The position numbers were made by a program, and so were the translations under genes. A DNA stretch of 64,000 bases, taken from NCBI GenBank assembly GCA_035578905.1, contig JAQJVL010000103.1, positions 1,398,447 to 1,462,446 of the forward strand. Direction: 5' to 3'. Positions 10,589 through 22,958 of this stretch are shown here, piece by piece. This stretch comes from Stictocephala bisonia (taxonomy: Eukaryota; Arthropoda; Insecta; Hemiptera; Membracidae). A model generated the notes under the pieces. It searched no databases. It had not been told where the DNA came from and saw nothing but the letters and a program-made list of their open reading frames with translations. The first letter of the stretch is position 1; each line of letters opens with the position of its first letter.

Positions 10589-11040
10589 CCAATAATGTTT
10601 CTTGAATGTCTCAGTTATTATACGTCTTATAAGTACTTTGATGCCATACTCTTGTTAAGGAGAAAAAAAACTAAAAGATTAATCTAATATACATAGTTTT
10701 AGGTGTACAACTTTTTCTAAACAAAGATGTTTCCACCGAAAAACTTCTATGGATTCGTGTGTTTGTGGGGTTAGTATAAACTTTTTAAAAATCAGGAAAA
10801 ATCAGGTAAAACCCAAATATTCCATATTTGCCAAATTATAACCTAAAACAAGAAGAAAGGTTATCGACATTTCCGATTTGGAATGCAATGACGTGCATTT
10901 TAATGCGAGTCTTGTTGACTCATTGGTTATGCAGGGACCATTGACAAGTGCAAAGATTAATGAATGAAAATAAACGACAGTATATTCAGTGATTAGTACT
11001 GCAAGATGTAATGACTTAACGCATGCTTATTTTATTTTTA
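10589..11040. other. Unassigned DNA
   Basis: Unique-looking AT-rich sequence between the telomere-like array and the family D fragment. No feature recognised. Confidence 0.45.
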
Positions 11041-11044
11041 AATA

Positions 11045-11260
11045 GGGAGTTCATTATTCATTAGTAAGACACCGATCGTCAAGATATGGGCGAATATGAG
11101 GGGCGAATGAGTGTGATGAGTGTAGATGAACGAGTGTAGTCATTTTTACAAACTAAGGTCGACTGTTCCTCAGAAGTATATTTATTAATAGGCCAATATC
11201 CAGGGCAAATAAGGGACCTACAGCTTTACGTGGAATCCGAATCGATCATTAGCTTTATAG
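11045..11260 (-). repeat. Family D (SINE-like) fragment, copy 1
   Basis: Partial, diverged copy on the minus strand. It has the ATTCATTATTCATTAGTAAG tail region, the ACGCCGATCG-type block (ACACCGATCGTCAAGATATG), and CCTACAGCTTTACGTGGAAT, after which homology stops. See 31981 for a complete copy. Confidence 0.7.
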
Positions 11261-12508
11261 AATTTATAATTTATAGATTGTGAGTTGTTCTACTATATTA
11301 TAGCCTACTTTAGAATCATCTCAAGTCACGTCTCTTTCTAAAAAAATAAATATGCTATCATTAAACTAAAATACCTTTAATAAATATATTTTTAAATTAA
11401 TATCATAATAATAACAAAAAATATGTAAAGTGTTGTATGAAAAATATTTTACATATTATATTATATACCAAAATCTTATGAATTACTAGTAGTGTATCAA
11501 AAGTAGTTTTGCATAAATTTAACATGTGATTATAATTTATAATCCTTGTGCATTAATTTAATTAGTTCTGCGAAAGAATTAGATTATGAAAGAAATTAAA
11601 GGACTAAAATCTAATGAAGATATTAAAATTATATAGGGTTGTAGGGTGTATAACACTATTTACAGCCGATTATAATTACTTATTCGATCAAATAAAATTT
11701 CGGATTTATGATTGTTGTCAAATTGTGTATAAATATTTGTCCATCCGAAATATTTTTGAGTGATGCCTGCAGCAAGCTGCTTCTCTGTAGTTACACCACT
11801 GAAGTCATGATTTCAAATACTGTACAACCCTTGTCACATCCAACTCGTCCCCGTTGGTTAGCACCATAGAATATTATGGGAAATGCCGAAATTTCATTTT
11901 TAATTTTTAGACGACAGTTTATTTTACGTAATTTAGAGTGGGAACAGACGCGAAAAAGGTTGCTCTGTAGCTACTTTATCGGGGCCTTGTATATTTCTCT
12001 ACCGACTACAGTTTGGATTAATGAAGATAAATTTTTATTTTGTTGTTTAGTTATGGAATTAATAATACTACAGACTTTTTTTAAGTTTTTTGGTGTTTTG
12101 AACGTATTTTTAAACGTATAAGCTTTTGCAGCTTTTGTGATTTTTTTTATTGAAAGAAAAACTCATTTGGCACGATTTTAGCACTATTTACGTATCTGCA
12201 ATTGTACAGTATGGTAGATACATCTCAGACAATTTCGTCTGGAACAAATATTAAATATATAAATACAATTTTGACAGTGCCCCTACATATTATCAGACGA
12301 ATTAATGATATTCAATGTTTATTTTAAAACAATATTAATGAAATGAAAATGGAATAGTTTTTATTGCTTTTTGACAATATGTAAATATTGTTTAGCAAAA
12401 GTCATATTATTAGTAATAATGACCATACAAACTAATGATACATTAAGTGATGGGATAAAATAACTATAATAACAATTTCAGCAAAGTTTAGTGAGGGAGT
12501 TCTTTCAT
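11261..12508. other. Unassigned AT-rich DNA
   Basis: Contains an 81-codon + frame at 11876-12121 with Phe/Leu-rich, low-complexity content that I do not recognise. No repeats shared with the rest of the window. It ends at the 3' end of a LINE fragment. Confidence 0.4.
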
Positions 12509-13563
12509 TCACCGAGTCACGCATTCATTCAAAACTAACAGTCTTCTACAGAAATAACATTCATACAGGATCTCTCCCGAGCCGTCTGCAAATTCAGGGT
12601 CTGCTATAAATTCACACACAGAATAGTAAGCGAGAGCCACTAAGTAGCTTTTTAATCGAGATTTGAATTTGTTTAAATTTTGTTCCCTTTTAATATAATC
12701 TGGGAGAATGTTTACGATTTTGAAGCCTGCTAGAGACGGTTTGCATTGCAGGATTGCTGTACGATGCTGAGCCACTCTATAACTGTAGCTACTTCTCGTT
12801 TCTTGTCAGTGGATGTCGCTACCTCGCGTTAAATCACATTTGAATCTACATTACAGTGCCGTCTACAACATGTTACTGCAAGTCAGTCTTAGCAAACTCA
12901 ACTCCCCGAAGGACATTTTGCATGAATCTCTAACTTTTAATTTGGAAATTATTCGGATTGCTCTTTTTTGAAGCCGAACAACTCTTTGCAGTTTGGCCAA
13001 GGAACAGCTACCCCACAGTCTTACTCCGTAGGTAAGGTGAGGGTAAATGAGACCAAAATAGGCCATTAACTGTACCTTAACTGTGCAAAGTTTTGAAATG
13101 TTTATCAAAGCAAAAATACCAGAGGCAATTTTTGCACAAACGCTGTCAATATGGCAGCTCCAGGTCAACGCCCTATCTAGGTGTATTCCCAGGAACTTGA
13201 CAGAGTTTGTTTCATCAAGAAGAATGCCATCAACCATTATCAGTGGCTTTAAGCAAGACTCTTGATCTTTTAAAGAAAAATGAGTATAATTTGTTTTTGA
13301 ATGGTTTTTAGATAAATATTCCCTTTCAAATTGTTGAACACAGGCATTAAGATTAGCGAACGCTTCAATTTCAAGTGCAGGAATGTACTTAGCTTTGAAG
13401 CAGAGTATCGTCCGCATATTGAACGATATTTCCACTCAAGATAGAAGACCCTACCTCATTAACGTAAACCAGGAAGAGAACTGGGCCTAGAATAGATCCC
13501 TGTGGAACTCTACGATTGATTAAATAAATTTTAATCACGTAAAAGAACTTACCTAAGCATATT
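12509..13563 (-). pseudogene. LINE reverse transcriptase, 5'-truncated and broken
   Basis: Non-LTR retrotransposon ORF2 remnant. In minus-strand order: [19 protein letters not shown] (RT motif before the active site), then YADD at 13407-13418. A frameshift follows directly after YADDTL, then ~145 codons of the RT thumb region in a second frame, with FLGIHLDRALTW, YPHLTYGVRLWG and LQKRAIRIIS. A degraded link at 12776-12862 with several stops is followed by an 88-codon end (KIVNILPDYIKRE ... FKSRLKSYL) closing in TGA at 12509. The order and motifs fit the Jockey/CR1-like group. Endonuclease and most of the RT are missing, as is usual for 5'-truncated LINE insertions. Not functional. Confidence 0.92.
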
Positions 13564-13692
13564 TTTTAAGCATATAAATTTAGAAGTATTTAAAAGTAAA
13601 CATTATATTCAGTGGGCCAAAGTAAATACCTACTTTAAATATATATTTTACGATCATATCGTAAGAAACGTAAATGGATTGAGCCGCAGAGA

Positions 13693-13965
13693 AGAATGAA
13701 ACATAGGTCACATCCAATAGTGCCCTAAATGTGTGTCTAGTAGTTATTTCTCCACTTTGCCATGCGATGAAAGGGCAAACACCTTGTCAGTCCCTATTTT
13801 ATTAACCCAAAATCCTCAAGGATTAATCTAGTAACTATTCCTACAGACGTATAAAGATGTACATTAGTTTTAATCTACTTGTAACTGCCGCCTATGCGGT
13901 TGCTGCGACAGTAAGACAGCGACCTCTGTTTATTTTTCTCTGAGTAACTTGGTACATGTTCGATT
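13693..13965 (+). repeat. Dispersed repeat family H, copy 1
   Basis: Shares CTTGTCAGTCCCTATTTTAT, AAAATCCTCAAGGATTAA, TAACTGCCGC and AAGACAGCGACCTCTG with 19049-19330 in the same orientation. No terminal repeats or coding motifs seen, so its class is unknown. Confidence 0.7.
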
Positions 13966-14234
13966 AAAAAGGAGTGGAGCATAATTTTTCCTACAGGCCT
14001 AATATGTTTAAAAAACTACAGCAGTGTTGGAGAGGAAGCTTAAAGGGATTTTTAAACTGAAGACAAATATGACATCGGTGATTAGGATGTCAAAAAGTTA
14101 ATGGTTGTGGAAATATTTTAACGAATCAAGGTGCTAATTAATTGTCTATTTAAAAAGTGACTATTGACTTCAGGTCAAGTGTCAACAAAGAGAAACAGGT
14201 TAATCTAGTTGTGAACTGTTGACACCTTCCTTAT

Positions 14235-14346
14235 CACGGAGGTCGCGGGGTGGGGAGGGACCCCAGCGCGCCGCACACTGCAAGACAGTCGTTCGCACTC
14301 CGTTGGCCGCGGCCGTTCTTCTGGATACGCCTTGTCTCCTGTAAGT
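14235..14346 (+). promoter_or_regulatory. CpG-rich island with splice donor: candidate promoter/first exon
   Basis: A sharp GC- and CpG-rich patch in AT-rich DNA, including GGTCGCGGGGTGGGGAGGGA, CAGCGCGCCGCAC and the palindrome GGCCGCGGCC (14305-14314). It contains ACAGTCGTTCG (14285-14295), close to the arthropod initiator TCAGTY. It stops at GTAAGT (14341-14346), a strong donor at +3 to +6 although -1 is T. Downstream composition drops at once to AT-rich, as in an intron. I read this as the non-coding first exon of a + strand gene whose other exons lie outside the window. No coding frame or partner exon is visible, so this is inference. Confidence 0.4.
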
Positions 14347-16160
14347 AGACGCACACTTTGTTTACTCTATGTATACTCTAAGAAATCTTTAAAAAAAAAT
14401 TAGAATTTACTTTAGTCTTCCAATCCATTTTATATATAGTTTTATAATTACTATTTGTTATATTTTTTTAGTTATTTACTGTGGATTCTTGTCATAAATT
14501 ATTCCTATAATAAAAACTATCGCAAGTGTAAACCTCGTCTACTTTAATAAAGAATTAATTTCGCGAGTATCTAAAATTGTTGTTAGTTTTACTAATAAAT
14601 CAGTGAAATACAGATTTTCGCAATAGTGTACATGGTTAATCTACTTTAAATAAAAAATTAATTTTGCTAATTTTTATACTTGTATTTTAATCTACTGATA
14701 AGTCGATTAAATATCTTCTATGTAATGGAGTCGATAAAGTGTATTTATTCTTGTTTAATTATATTTGATTTTTTCAAATATAAATGCATACTTTTTTATT
14801 TCAACCACTTTTACTCCACATGTTTTTAAAGAAGAGCAATTAATTTTTAATGAACTTATAAAATTAGCCGATAAAGAATACAGATTTTAAGTATTAGTAA
14901 AAAAAATTTAACGCTTAAATATTTTATATATCATTTCAATCGATTGCGGAGTAGTGGAAATGTTGATTATCAAAATATTATTTTAATAATTTATATTTAA
15001 CGTTAACTATTCTGTGCATGTAAATAATTCTTTATCTTATACATAATTCCGAAAATCACTAATATTTACGCTGTAGGTAATACCAAAGTCAAATTTAAAA
15101 GTATAGTCCTTGAGATTATCAGTTGATAGGTTAGGTAAACAAAATACCTGTGAATAAATTAATTACATCATTGTTTCCTTTGTTTTATTGTGCGTCGTCT
15201 TTTTATTATTTTTATGATTGTGTTTATCAATTTTATCGTGTAATAATAACCAGTATTTTACATTTTCCCAATAACAGCTGAGTTTGGAACTTAATAAAAA
15301 AATAATTATTCAAACATAACCTAGTTTAAACACGTGATGTACACAAATTTATGCTACGAGGCTTTTAATATTTTATCACACATTAAATCACATTTTTAAT
15401 ACTGCCTATATAATTATTAATGAAAAGAGTTTTTTATTTATTAATTTTTTTTAATTTCATATGATCAGTAATATAGTTGATATTCTTGTTTCGAGTTTCT
15501 TGCACCTTCCGTAAAAGCCTATAAATTGCATTATAATTAGTTTCAGAATCAACAATAGATAAACATTTTGAACTCTTGATTTCACAAGCGAGTAACTCAA
15601 CTCCGGTGGAAACTGTATTATTACATTACACAATGCAGGTGCACTAATATGGGAGAAAGTCATGGGGGAATCAAAGGGTCAAGGCCAATGTGGAATCCCA
15701 ACCACAGAAGATAAATGAACTAAACATAACCGTTTATTTCTGTACCTATAAAACTGAAACTTTTCCTAATAGATGTTTAGTTTCCTAATTTTTCTTTTAG
15801 CATAGCACTGCATAGTCGTTTTGATGGTACCATGACATTAATGTAAATCTATGCTTATCTTTTTAATCACACTATCTATTTAACATTACCACTTAACTAT
15901 GAACAATATTTAGTTTACTGTAGATATATATACTAGTAACATTTTTAAGTTTTTTTTAAGGATAAAATGTTTGGTATATTTATCATATATAATTGAAAGA
16001 TTTGAAATCGGATATTTTTTCTTGCGTATTATTTTGTGTTTCTTATTCATGTACAAATGATAAATCTTCCGAGTAAGTTTTTAATCATAAAATCTTAAAC
16101 ACATTTATTTAACACATAGCTTTATTTAATATGTTAGTATAACTATCAAACAACAATGCC
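14347..16160. other. AT-rich DNA, possibly intronic
   Basis: About 1.8 kb with no recognised repeat, no open frame above 68 codons and many A/T runs. If the donor at 14341 is real, this is the start of its intron. No acceptor with an attached coding block is recognisable. Confidence 0.35.
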
Positions 16161-16164
16161 ATTC

Positions 16165-16290
16165 CTTTGTGAATCCCTCTGGCCTGAGGATGGCAAACGT
16201 GGTTTACCGAAATTAATCACCACAATATTTGTACATTTTGTAATTAAATTGTAATAAATTTATGTTGTATGACGTGCACTTTTATTGTGT
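16165..16290 (+). repeat. Family G half-copy (single arm)
   Basis: Runs from GTGAATCCCTCTGGCCTGAG through GTGGTTTACCGAAATTAATC to TTATGTTGTATGACGTGCAC. It matches the right arm of the inverted-repeat elements at 20781 and 33070. The opposing arm is absent. Confidence 0.75.
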
Positions 16291-17012
16291 AAAAATTTCA
16301 ATGCAAACATTACTTTATATTTTTATTATTTAATTTTGCTAATAAATTAAGATAAGTGTCAATAATAGGAGTACCCAAGTTATTTTATTTTATCATTATT
16401 ATTTTTTTATGCTAACGAAAAATTAGTTTCAAATTAACCGTAAGGAATACAAAATAGCAATAAAAACGATGTGTTTGGATATAATGTTCATATTTTATGT
16501 AAAGCTATATTATGGCCTGTAGCAGTTACAGTTTTTTCTATTTATTCTTTTTTTATTTCAATTGACTTTAATTTATTCAATATGTCTTGCAGACTAATTG
16601 GCATTTTTAGCTATCATATGGCTCAATCGCTATTATATGTAATGAGATATAAAAAAGTTTAAGAATTAATATGATATATATAAATAAATGCCAATATTGT
16701 ATAAACAAAACTTACGATATTTCAAAATTATAAAAGTTTCGAAATAAAGTGTAGATAGTTCTGCTTTGAAAACATGACTAAACAATAAAAGCGTATATTT
16801 GCTATTTAATATTTTGTAAACTTAAAATATTTTAATTACTTCCACGTTTCATTTACATATATGTTTATCAAATAACTTTGTAGCCTAATAAAAACAATAG
16901 TAAAAGTATAAAAAAATCTTAATGCTGCTAAATAAATTTAAGTTTTTTAAATAAAACGATTACTTTTAATGACACATTCATTTTAAATTATCATTTATAA
17001 TTTATATTTACA
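16291..17012. other. AT-rich DNA, nothing recognised
   Basis: Very AT-rich. The 63-codon + frame at 16471 is hydrophobic low-complexity and not convincing. It ends at the Helitron-like terminus. Confidence 0.45.
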
Positions 17013-17490
17013 CTAGGTAACAGCCCTTGCTTCGCTACGGGGTGGTTCTCTACGCTTGCTTACCCTTCCCTCCGTGGTTCTCTCTAAACCAGCACATCAA
17101 TATAACAGCTCAGACTGTTTCTGTTTTTATAGAAAACAAAGTTTTAAGTCTAGAAAACCCTATAATTCTACTCTAGGGGGGTGCAAAATAGTGTAATCGT
17201 GTTAGTTTTAGATAAGACCTTAATTATTTTACAATGAAAACCGAATTAGCTAAGCTTTAGTGTCATGTTCTGTTTTTTTGTATCAGCTGTTTGAAATAAA
17301 TTATTGTATTTATGCCAATGCTACTGTTATGGAAAGAAAGGAAACGTTGTGGAACTGTTTCTACCCTTTAAGAACAGAATTATTTCGATAAACCCTTTCT
17401 TAGTGGGTCTCTATTGTACAAAAGCCAATTGCCCTCCAAATTTTACCAAACTCTGTTCAGTAGTTCCGCAAATTTCGTGATAGGTGTATG
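17013..17490 (-). mobile_element. Helitron-like non-autonomous element, family C copy 2
   Basis: The left boundary is A-CTAG (17013-17016), which on the minus strand is the Helitron-type end CTAG-T. It is preceded on that strand by the hairpin-prone CCGTAGCGAAGCAAGGGCTG. The body has GGAACTGTTTCTACCC and CTTTCTTAGTGGGTCT, and ends near the GTTCAGTAGTTCCGCAAATT block. Family A copy 3 begins 17 bp further on, so the two are adjacent or one inserted beside the other. Confidence 0.7.
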
Positions 17491-17507
17491 AATCGTTTTT
17501 GAATTTT

Positions 17508-17772
17508 ACTTTCTCCCATATGCGTTAGCATAGAGAAAATATTGAAATCGTCCAAAATAAATTTTTTACAAGTTGATCTATAGATACATTTTAGTGTCCC
17601 CTGTACCCAAAAAAGTATTTTTTTCGAAAAACATTGTTGGTATCTATCCGTATGTGTTATGTGCAGTTCGCTGGAGACCAAACGGATGGATACATTTTTA
17701 TGAAATTTGGTATGTAGGTGTATTTAGCCAATATCTACAGACCATTTTTTCACTGTTTTGAAATTTAGTTAT
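17508..17772 (+). repeat. Dispersed repeat family A, copy 3 (truncated)
   Basis: Has the full starting hairpin (TATGCGTTAGCATA core) and the first half of the family through CCAATATCTACAGACC. It stops where the family D copy begins at about 17775, suggesting D inserted into A and the remainder was lost. Confidence 0.8.
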
Positions 17773-17774
17773 TA

Positions 17775-18205
17775 CCAGTGTTGTAACTTAGCTACTTGGG
17801 AACAAAATGTTTGGGAGGTTGTATGCGATAGGTTCCATGCTCGGTTCTCTTAATATCGACGCGGCGTCCGCTCAATGGTTATCATCAACGTAGACACTAC
17901 TAGAGAAGTCTGGAGTGTCCGTGTTGAATATTCGGATGTTGTGCAGGGGAGAGAACTGAGTGTCAGACTTGTCTGTTAGCTGAAAATCAGACCAACACTA
18001 CGTGGTTCGGATTCCACGTAAAGATGTAGGTCCCATAGTTTCCCTGGCTATTGGGCCATTAATAAATAGTCCTTTCTGAGCTAAGTCGAACTCATATAGT
18101 AACAATGACTACACTCGTTCATCTACACTCATCACACTCATTCACTCCTAATATTCACCCATATCTCTACGATCGGCGTCTTAGAGATGAATAATAAATA
18201 GTAAT
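17775..18205 (+). repeat. Family D (SINE-like), copy 2
   Basis: Near-complete copy. The 5' region (CAGTGTTGTAACTTAGCTAC) and a B-box-like GATAGGTTCCATGCTC lie at its start. The middle has ACGTGGTTCGGATTCCACGT, a 7-bp stem TACGTGG/CCACGTA. The end is GATGAATAATAAATA. See 31981 for the family description. Confidence 0.8.
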
Positions 18206-18310
18206 GACACCGGGCGCTTAAGCCTACGAAATAAGATAAAAATGTTATAGGTTTAACAAGATAGAATCTGGGCTTCGGAGTTTATGCCGTCAAGAGGTAT
18301 AAATTTAATA

Positions 18311-18978
<668 letters not shown>

Positions 18979-19048
18979 TATAGTATGATCTATTCATTAA
19001 GGATCATGCGTTTACAAGATTTGTGGCCTCAAGAGAATACTTTTACAG

Positions 19049-19330
19049 ATAAGAGTTAGCATCAAATAGTGCGCTAAATGAGTATGTAAGTTAGTGGAGT
19101 TACTGTGTCGAGTTGTTATTTCTCTAGTTTGCAATGCGATGACAGAGTCAACAACTTGTCAGTCCCTCCTTTTATGCCCCAAAATCCTCAAGGATAAACG
19201 TAGTGATTATTTAAGGAGGTACACTAGTTCTAATGTGTTTATAACTGCCGCGGAGGCGTTCACTGTGGCCATAAGACAGCGACCTCTGGTTTCCTTTTTC
19301 TCTGTGGTAGTTTATACATTTGTTTGGAAC
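19049..19330 (+). repeat. Dispersed repeat family H, copy 2
   Basis: Same order of blocks as 13693-13965: TTGTCAGTCCCTCCTTTTAT, AAAATCCTCAAGGATAAA, TAACTGCCGCGGAGGCG, AAGACAGCGACCTCTGG. An 82-codon + frame at 19094 overlaps it. The corresponding stretch of copy 1 is not open, so I read it as chance. Confidence 0.7.
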
Positions 19331-20780
19331 AGTGGGTCATGAACAAGGTCAGTGAAGTAGTAGACCACCAGGACGGGTTGTGTAGGAGGAATGATAATGA
19401 AGGAAGATGCTGACTTGGACAGCATTAAGATGGTAACGTACTTTATGTTTAGAATAATGTTGTGGGGCACGTACATTGTAACATAATTTGAGCAGAGATA
19501 TTATTTTTCGAATTATTTAACTCAAGTATATCACTGGTGTCCGCTGAACCCGACTCAATTTTATAATGCATATCTTTTGGATTAAAAATTTGTTATTCAT
19601 ACTTAGCACTCTTGTAAATTTTGTTTAATCTTTTATTAACACTTTGTAATGGTTCAGTGACTTTTAAATAAACTGATTTTTTATAATAAATATAGCAAGT
19701 TATAGTGGGGTCCTGTGGACCCCAGTGTTATACTTACGTGTGCCATTTTTCTTACTATTTCATTTGGAATTCATAGATAAACGGCTGTGAAGCAACGTTT
19801 TTTTTTACTATCGTGTCAAGCTGTGATTTGTGGAAACGGCCTTTTGGGATTTTGCATATGCGTTATTAAAATTTTTATTAAATCACATATTTTGTTAAAT
19901 GCTCGGAAACATATTTGTACTGTTAAAAAATTATGTTTTTTATCTTATATTACTACATTATGTATTGAGATGAGGAACATTAAAGTATCCCGAGAAAGAG
20001 TAAAACGACATAAACAGTAAACACATAATTTTAAATTAAAAAAAACTATTTTTTAAAATTATTAATTGGGGTTTTGTTGACCCCACCGTTATAATTTGAG
20101 GTACTAAACGTAGGTGTTATACTGGAAGGTTTAGTATCCAAAACTATCTTTAGACATTTTTTTAAAAGTTTTTTTATCCATTGTTGTTTTTTTCTCTTCT
20201 GTTAACTGAATATCTACTGTTCTAAACCTTTCTGACAGACTTGTTTTCCCACTTTCTCAATTCCCATTTCTACTAATGTATTTGTCATTGTCAACCTGTC
20301 CGGGAAGACTTCCCAAATTATAATTCTAAAATGTTTACGAATCATTAAAGTAATTAGGAACTGTCCTTGGTTACTGTTACATTCCAATATTACGTTCTAC
20401 GTAGTCATACAATCTACGTCTACTGATGAACAACAAATAATTTTAAGTATGACAAATTAATTCTACAGTATTAACTGTTTAGATTTGTTTATCACTTTAT
20501 AGTCCATATATGTTTCTTGGTAACTTCGCGTTCTGCCGTGTCGTTGTCTAAACATCGGCTGATTAAAATTTCTCTGTAATAGTTTTTTAAGGTTATTTTT
20601 TATACTGTTTTATTTTTACATGTTTAATAAAATAAAACTGTTCCAGTGGTGAAGAAAAGTTAGAGATAAATACTAAAATAAATAATTAATATTCATATTA
20701 TGATAAAATTTAAAGATAAGTTAACTTTTGTACCATAGAAAAATATTTTTTTAATTAGTATAATACGTGTTGGTACATAT
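19331..20780. other. AT-rich DNA, nothing recognised
   Basis: Contains a recurring short phrase GTCCTGTGGACCCC / GTTTTGTTGACCCC (19711 and 20073 areas) and a 77-codon + frame at 19787 that I cannot assign. No terminal repeats were found around them. Confidence 0.4.
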
Positions 20781-21359
20781 ACAGTACAATTAAATGCCAT
20801 ACAACACAAATGTATTACGATATAAGCGCAAAATGCACAAATATATTACAATACAAGTACAAAATGCACAAGTATTATGGTGATTGATTTCGGCGAACCA
20901 CGCTCATCTTCCACATACCAGACGGGTAAAAAAAAAAAAATCAATATTTGTTATGTCAACATTTCGACGTAGATTGCTGAAAGTAATTTGAACTGTTTTA
21001 TTTTCAATTAAAACAAGGTCATTTTTAGTACAATATTGTTTGGTTTTATTTAAACACTTAATTACGTGTCTATGTAAGTCATCAATGGATTTCATGGCTA
21101 TTGTTAAAACTGTATCATCTGCAGTATAAACCAGTTTTTTATTCTTGCAAGTACGGTGGTATTGAACCCACACACCCACCCATACACGTACAGAGGGATT
21201 CTTTTTTTGTGTGAATCCCTCTGGTTTGAGGAAAGTGAGCGTGGTTCACCGAAATCGATCACCATAACATTTGTGCATTTTGTACTTGTATTGTAATATA
21301 TTTGTGCATTTTGTGCTTATATTGTAATAAATTTGTGTTGTGTGACGTTTACTTGTACT
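20781..21359. mobile_element. Inverted-repeat element family G, copy with nested LINE
   Basis: Left end AGTACAATTAAATGCCATAC and right end (inverted) AGTACAAGTAAACGTCACAC define terminal inverted repeats. Inside are mirrored blocks: TATTATGGTGATTGATTTCG on the left and CGAAATCGATCACCATAACA on the right. The left arm is interrupted by a LINE RT fragment. The arms' CCTCTGG...GAGG...CACCGAAA phrase resembles 3' tails of Penelope-like or LINE elements, so G may be paired terminal segments of such an element. That is inference. Confidence 0.65.
20940..21130 (-). pseudogene. LINE reverse-transcriptase fragment
   Basis: About 60 codons on the minus strand with the RT active-site region YTADDTVLTIA, then SIDDLHRHVIKCLNKTKQYC and NKTVQITFS, typical of the stretch after the catalytic aspartates in non-LTR retrotransposons. 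An extra Thr sits between Tyr and the ADD core. An A/T run follows at about 20928-20940. It is nested inside the inverted-repeat element at 20781-21359. Fragment only. Confidence 0.85.
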
Positions 21360-21361
21360 AT

Positions 21362-22007
21362 GCTATCATAGAGACCCACTAAGAAAGAATTAACTGACAC
21401 ACCATTCTTAAGGAGTATAAAAAGCTCCTCAACAGTTTCACTTTTACTTAAAAGCAAATAGGCATTAATAAGATAATTTATTACAAACAGCTGATACAAA
21501 CAAAAAATAAATAAACATGACACAAAAGCTTGAATAATTTGGCTTACATTGCGCATTTTACAAGGTAATTCCTAATTACCCTGACATGATTGCACTACTT
21601 TAAATACCCTAATTACCTTGATATTATTGAACTACTTTGAATCCCCTAATTACACTGACATGTTTGCACTACTTTGAATCCCCTAATTACACTGACATGT
21701 TTGCACTACTTTAAATACCCTAATTACCTTGATATTATTGAACTACTTTGAATCCCCTAATTACACTGACATTATTGCACTACTTTGAATCCCCTAATTA
21801 CCCTGACATGATTGCACTACTTTGAATCCCCTAATTACCTTGACATGATCGTACTACTTTGAATCCCCTAATTACCCTGACATGATTGCAATACTTTGAA
21901 TCTCCTAATTTAGATTAATAGGGGTTTCTGGGTTTTCTAGACTTTAAATTTTTATTATCTATGAGCGTAGATAACCACTCCTTAGCGAAGCAAGGGATGT
22001 TGACTAG
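21362..22007 (+). mobile_element. Helitron-like family C copy 3 with internal minisatellite
   Basis: The right end is GACTAGT: CTAG at 22004-22007 followed by T, preceded by CCTTAGCGAAGCAAGGGATG, matching the end of copy 2 in inverted order. The left side carries the family's AGAGACCCACTAAGAAAG and CTTAAGGAGT blocks. A 9-unit 37-bp minisatellite fills the centre. The left boundary abuts the right end of the element at 20781-21359. Confidence 0.68.
21571..21903. repeat. 37-bp minisatellite, 9 copies
   Basis: Nine exact-length units of 37 bp starting CCTAATTACCCTGACATGAT and ending CTACTTTGAATCC, with variant units reading ACCTTGATATTATTGAACTA. It lies inside family C copy 3 and is absent from copies 1 and 2, so it expanded after that insertion. 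Confidence 0.95.
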
Positions 22008-22157
22008 TGTAATGAATAGGTCACAAAATTCCTACAACATAAACCTTTGTAAATGTTTAATTGGAAACACAATAGCTTTATAAATAACAATTTTTATTCA
22101 GGTCTTAAAAGTAGATAAAAAGTATAGCCTGTTATGTTGCTGCAGTTTTATTAATGA

Positions 22158-22670
22158 CTAGGGGACACCCATGTCCTCACTGCGCTTTTTACACCTTGGC
22201 CTTCGGCCTCTGCTTATGACTTTTGACTACAAATAATAGTAAATTATCTATCTAACGTAAAGTCACAATATTAAACTTATTTACAGTATTTCACTCACAC
22301 TACTATTTATTAGTATAGGGTTACTTACCCTATTTCAAATGGGTTTAATTTCTTTTGTTTTTGTTTAACAGCTGTAGATTATACTCTTACTGCATCAGTA
22401 GGGCAATGTCAAACATACAAAATAAACATGTTTATTTATTTATAAAACAGCTATTTTTAATTTACTAAAATCAACCCAATGTTATTCTTATGGAAAAAAG
22501 GAAACTTTGAGGGGCTGTTAGTACCTCTTAGGAATAACATTTCGAAAAATACTTTCTTAGTGAGTCCCTTCGATACTAAATCTAACTTCATTAAAAATTT
22601 CGTGTAAATACTTTCGGAGGTTTTTGTTATTTCGTGATGAGCGATTGAGTCAGATATATATAGCACTGAC
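22158..22670 (-). mobile_element. Helitron-like family B copy 2
   Basis: The left end is A-CTAG (22158-22161) followed by GGGACACCCATGTCCTCACT. On the minus strand this is the CTAG-T 3' end of family B (see 8665). The body contains TTGACTACAAATAATAGTA, GTTTAACAGCTG and a GGAAACTTTGAGGGGCTG block. Near the right edge is an imperfect inverted repeat, TGAGCGATTGAGTCAG against CTGACTCACTCGCTCA. Confidence 0.72.
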
Positions 22671-22958
22671 TGACTGACTCACTCGCTCATATATCATAGT
22701 TTGAGTTTGCTTTACGCCGTCCTTAAAATAAATCTAAACATCATTTATTTCTGTCACATTTGACGTTTTGCAACTTTGAACTTAGAGTAACAGAATGGCA
22801 TAGTCAATGATGTTTACAACAATATTTGCAGGAAGTAATTTATTGAATTGACAGAATACTTAATGACGTAATAGATAGAAGACTAGCATTTTGATGAATG
22901 GGCCAGAGGTTGGGAGGGGAAACCTAAGGAAGCTCTTAGCCTTGAAGGCGAATACATG
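22671..22958. other. Unassigned DNA
   Basis: No repeat copy or frame recognised between family B copy 2 and family F copy 1. Confidence 0.4.
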
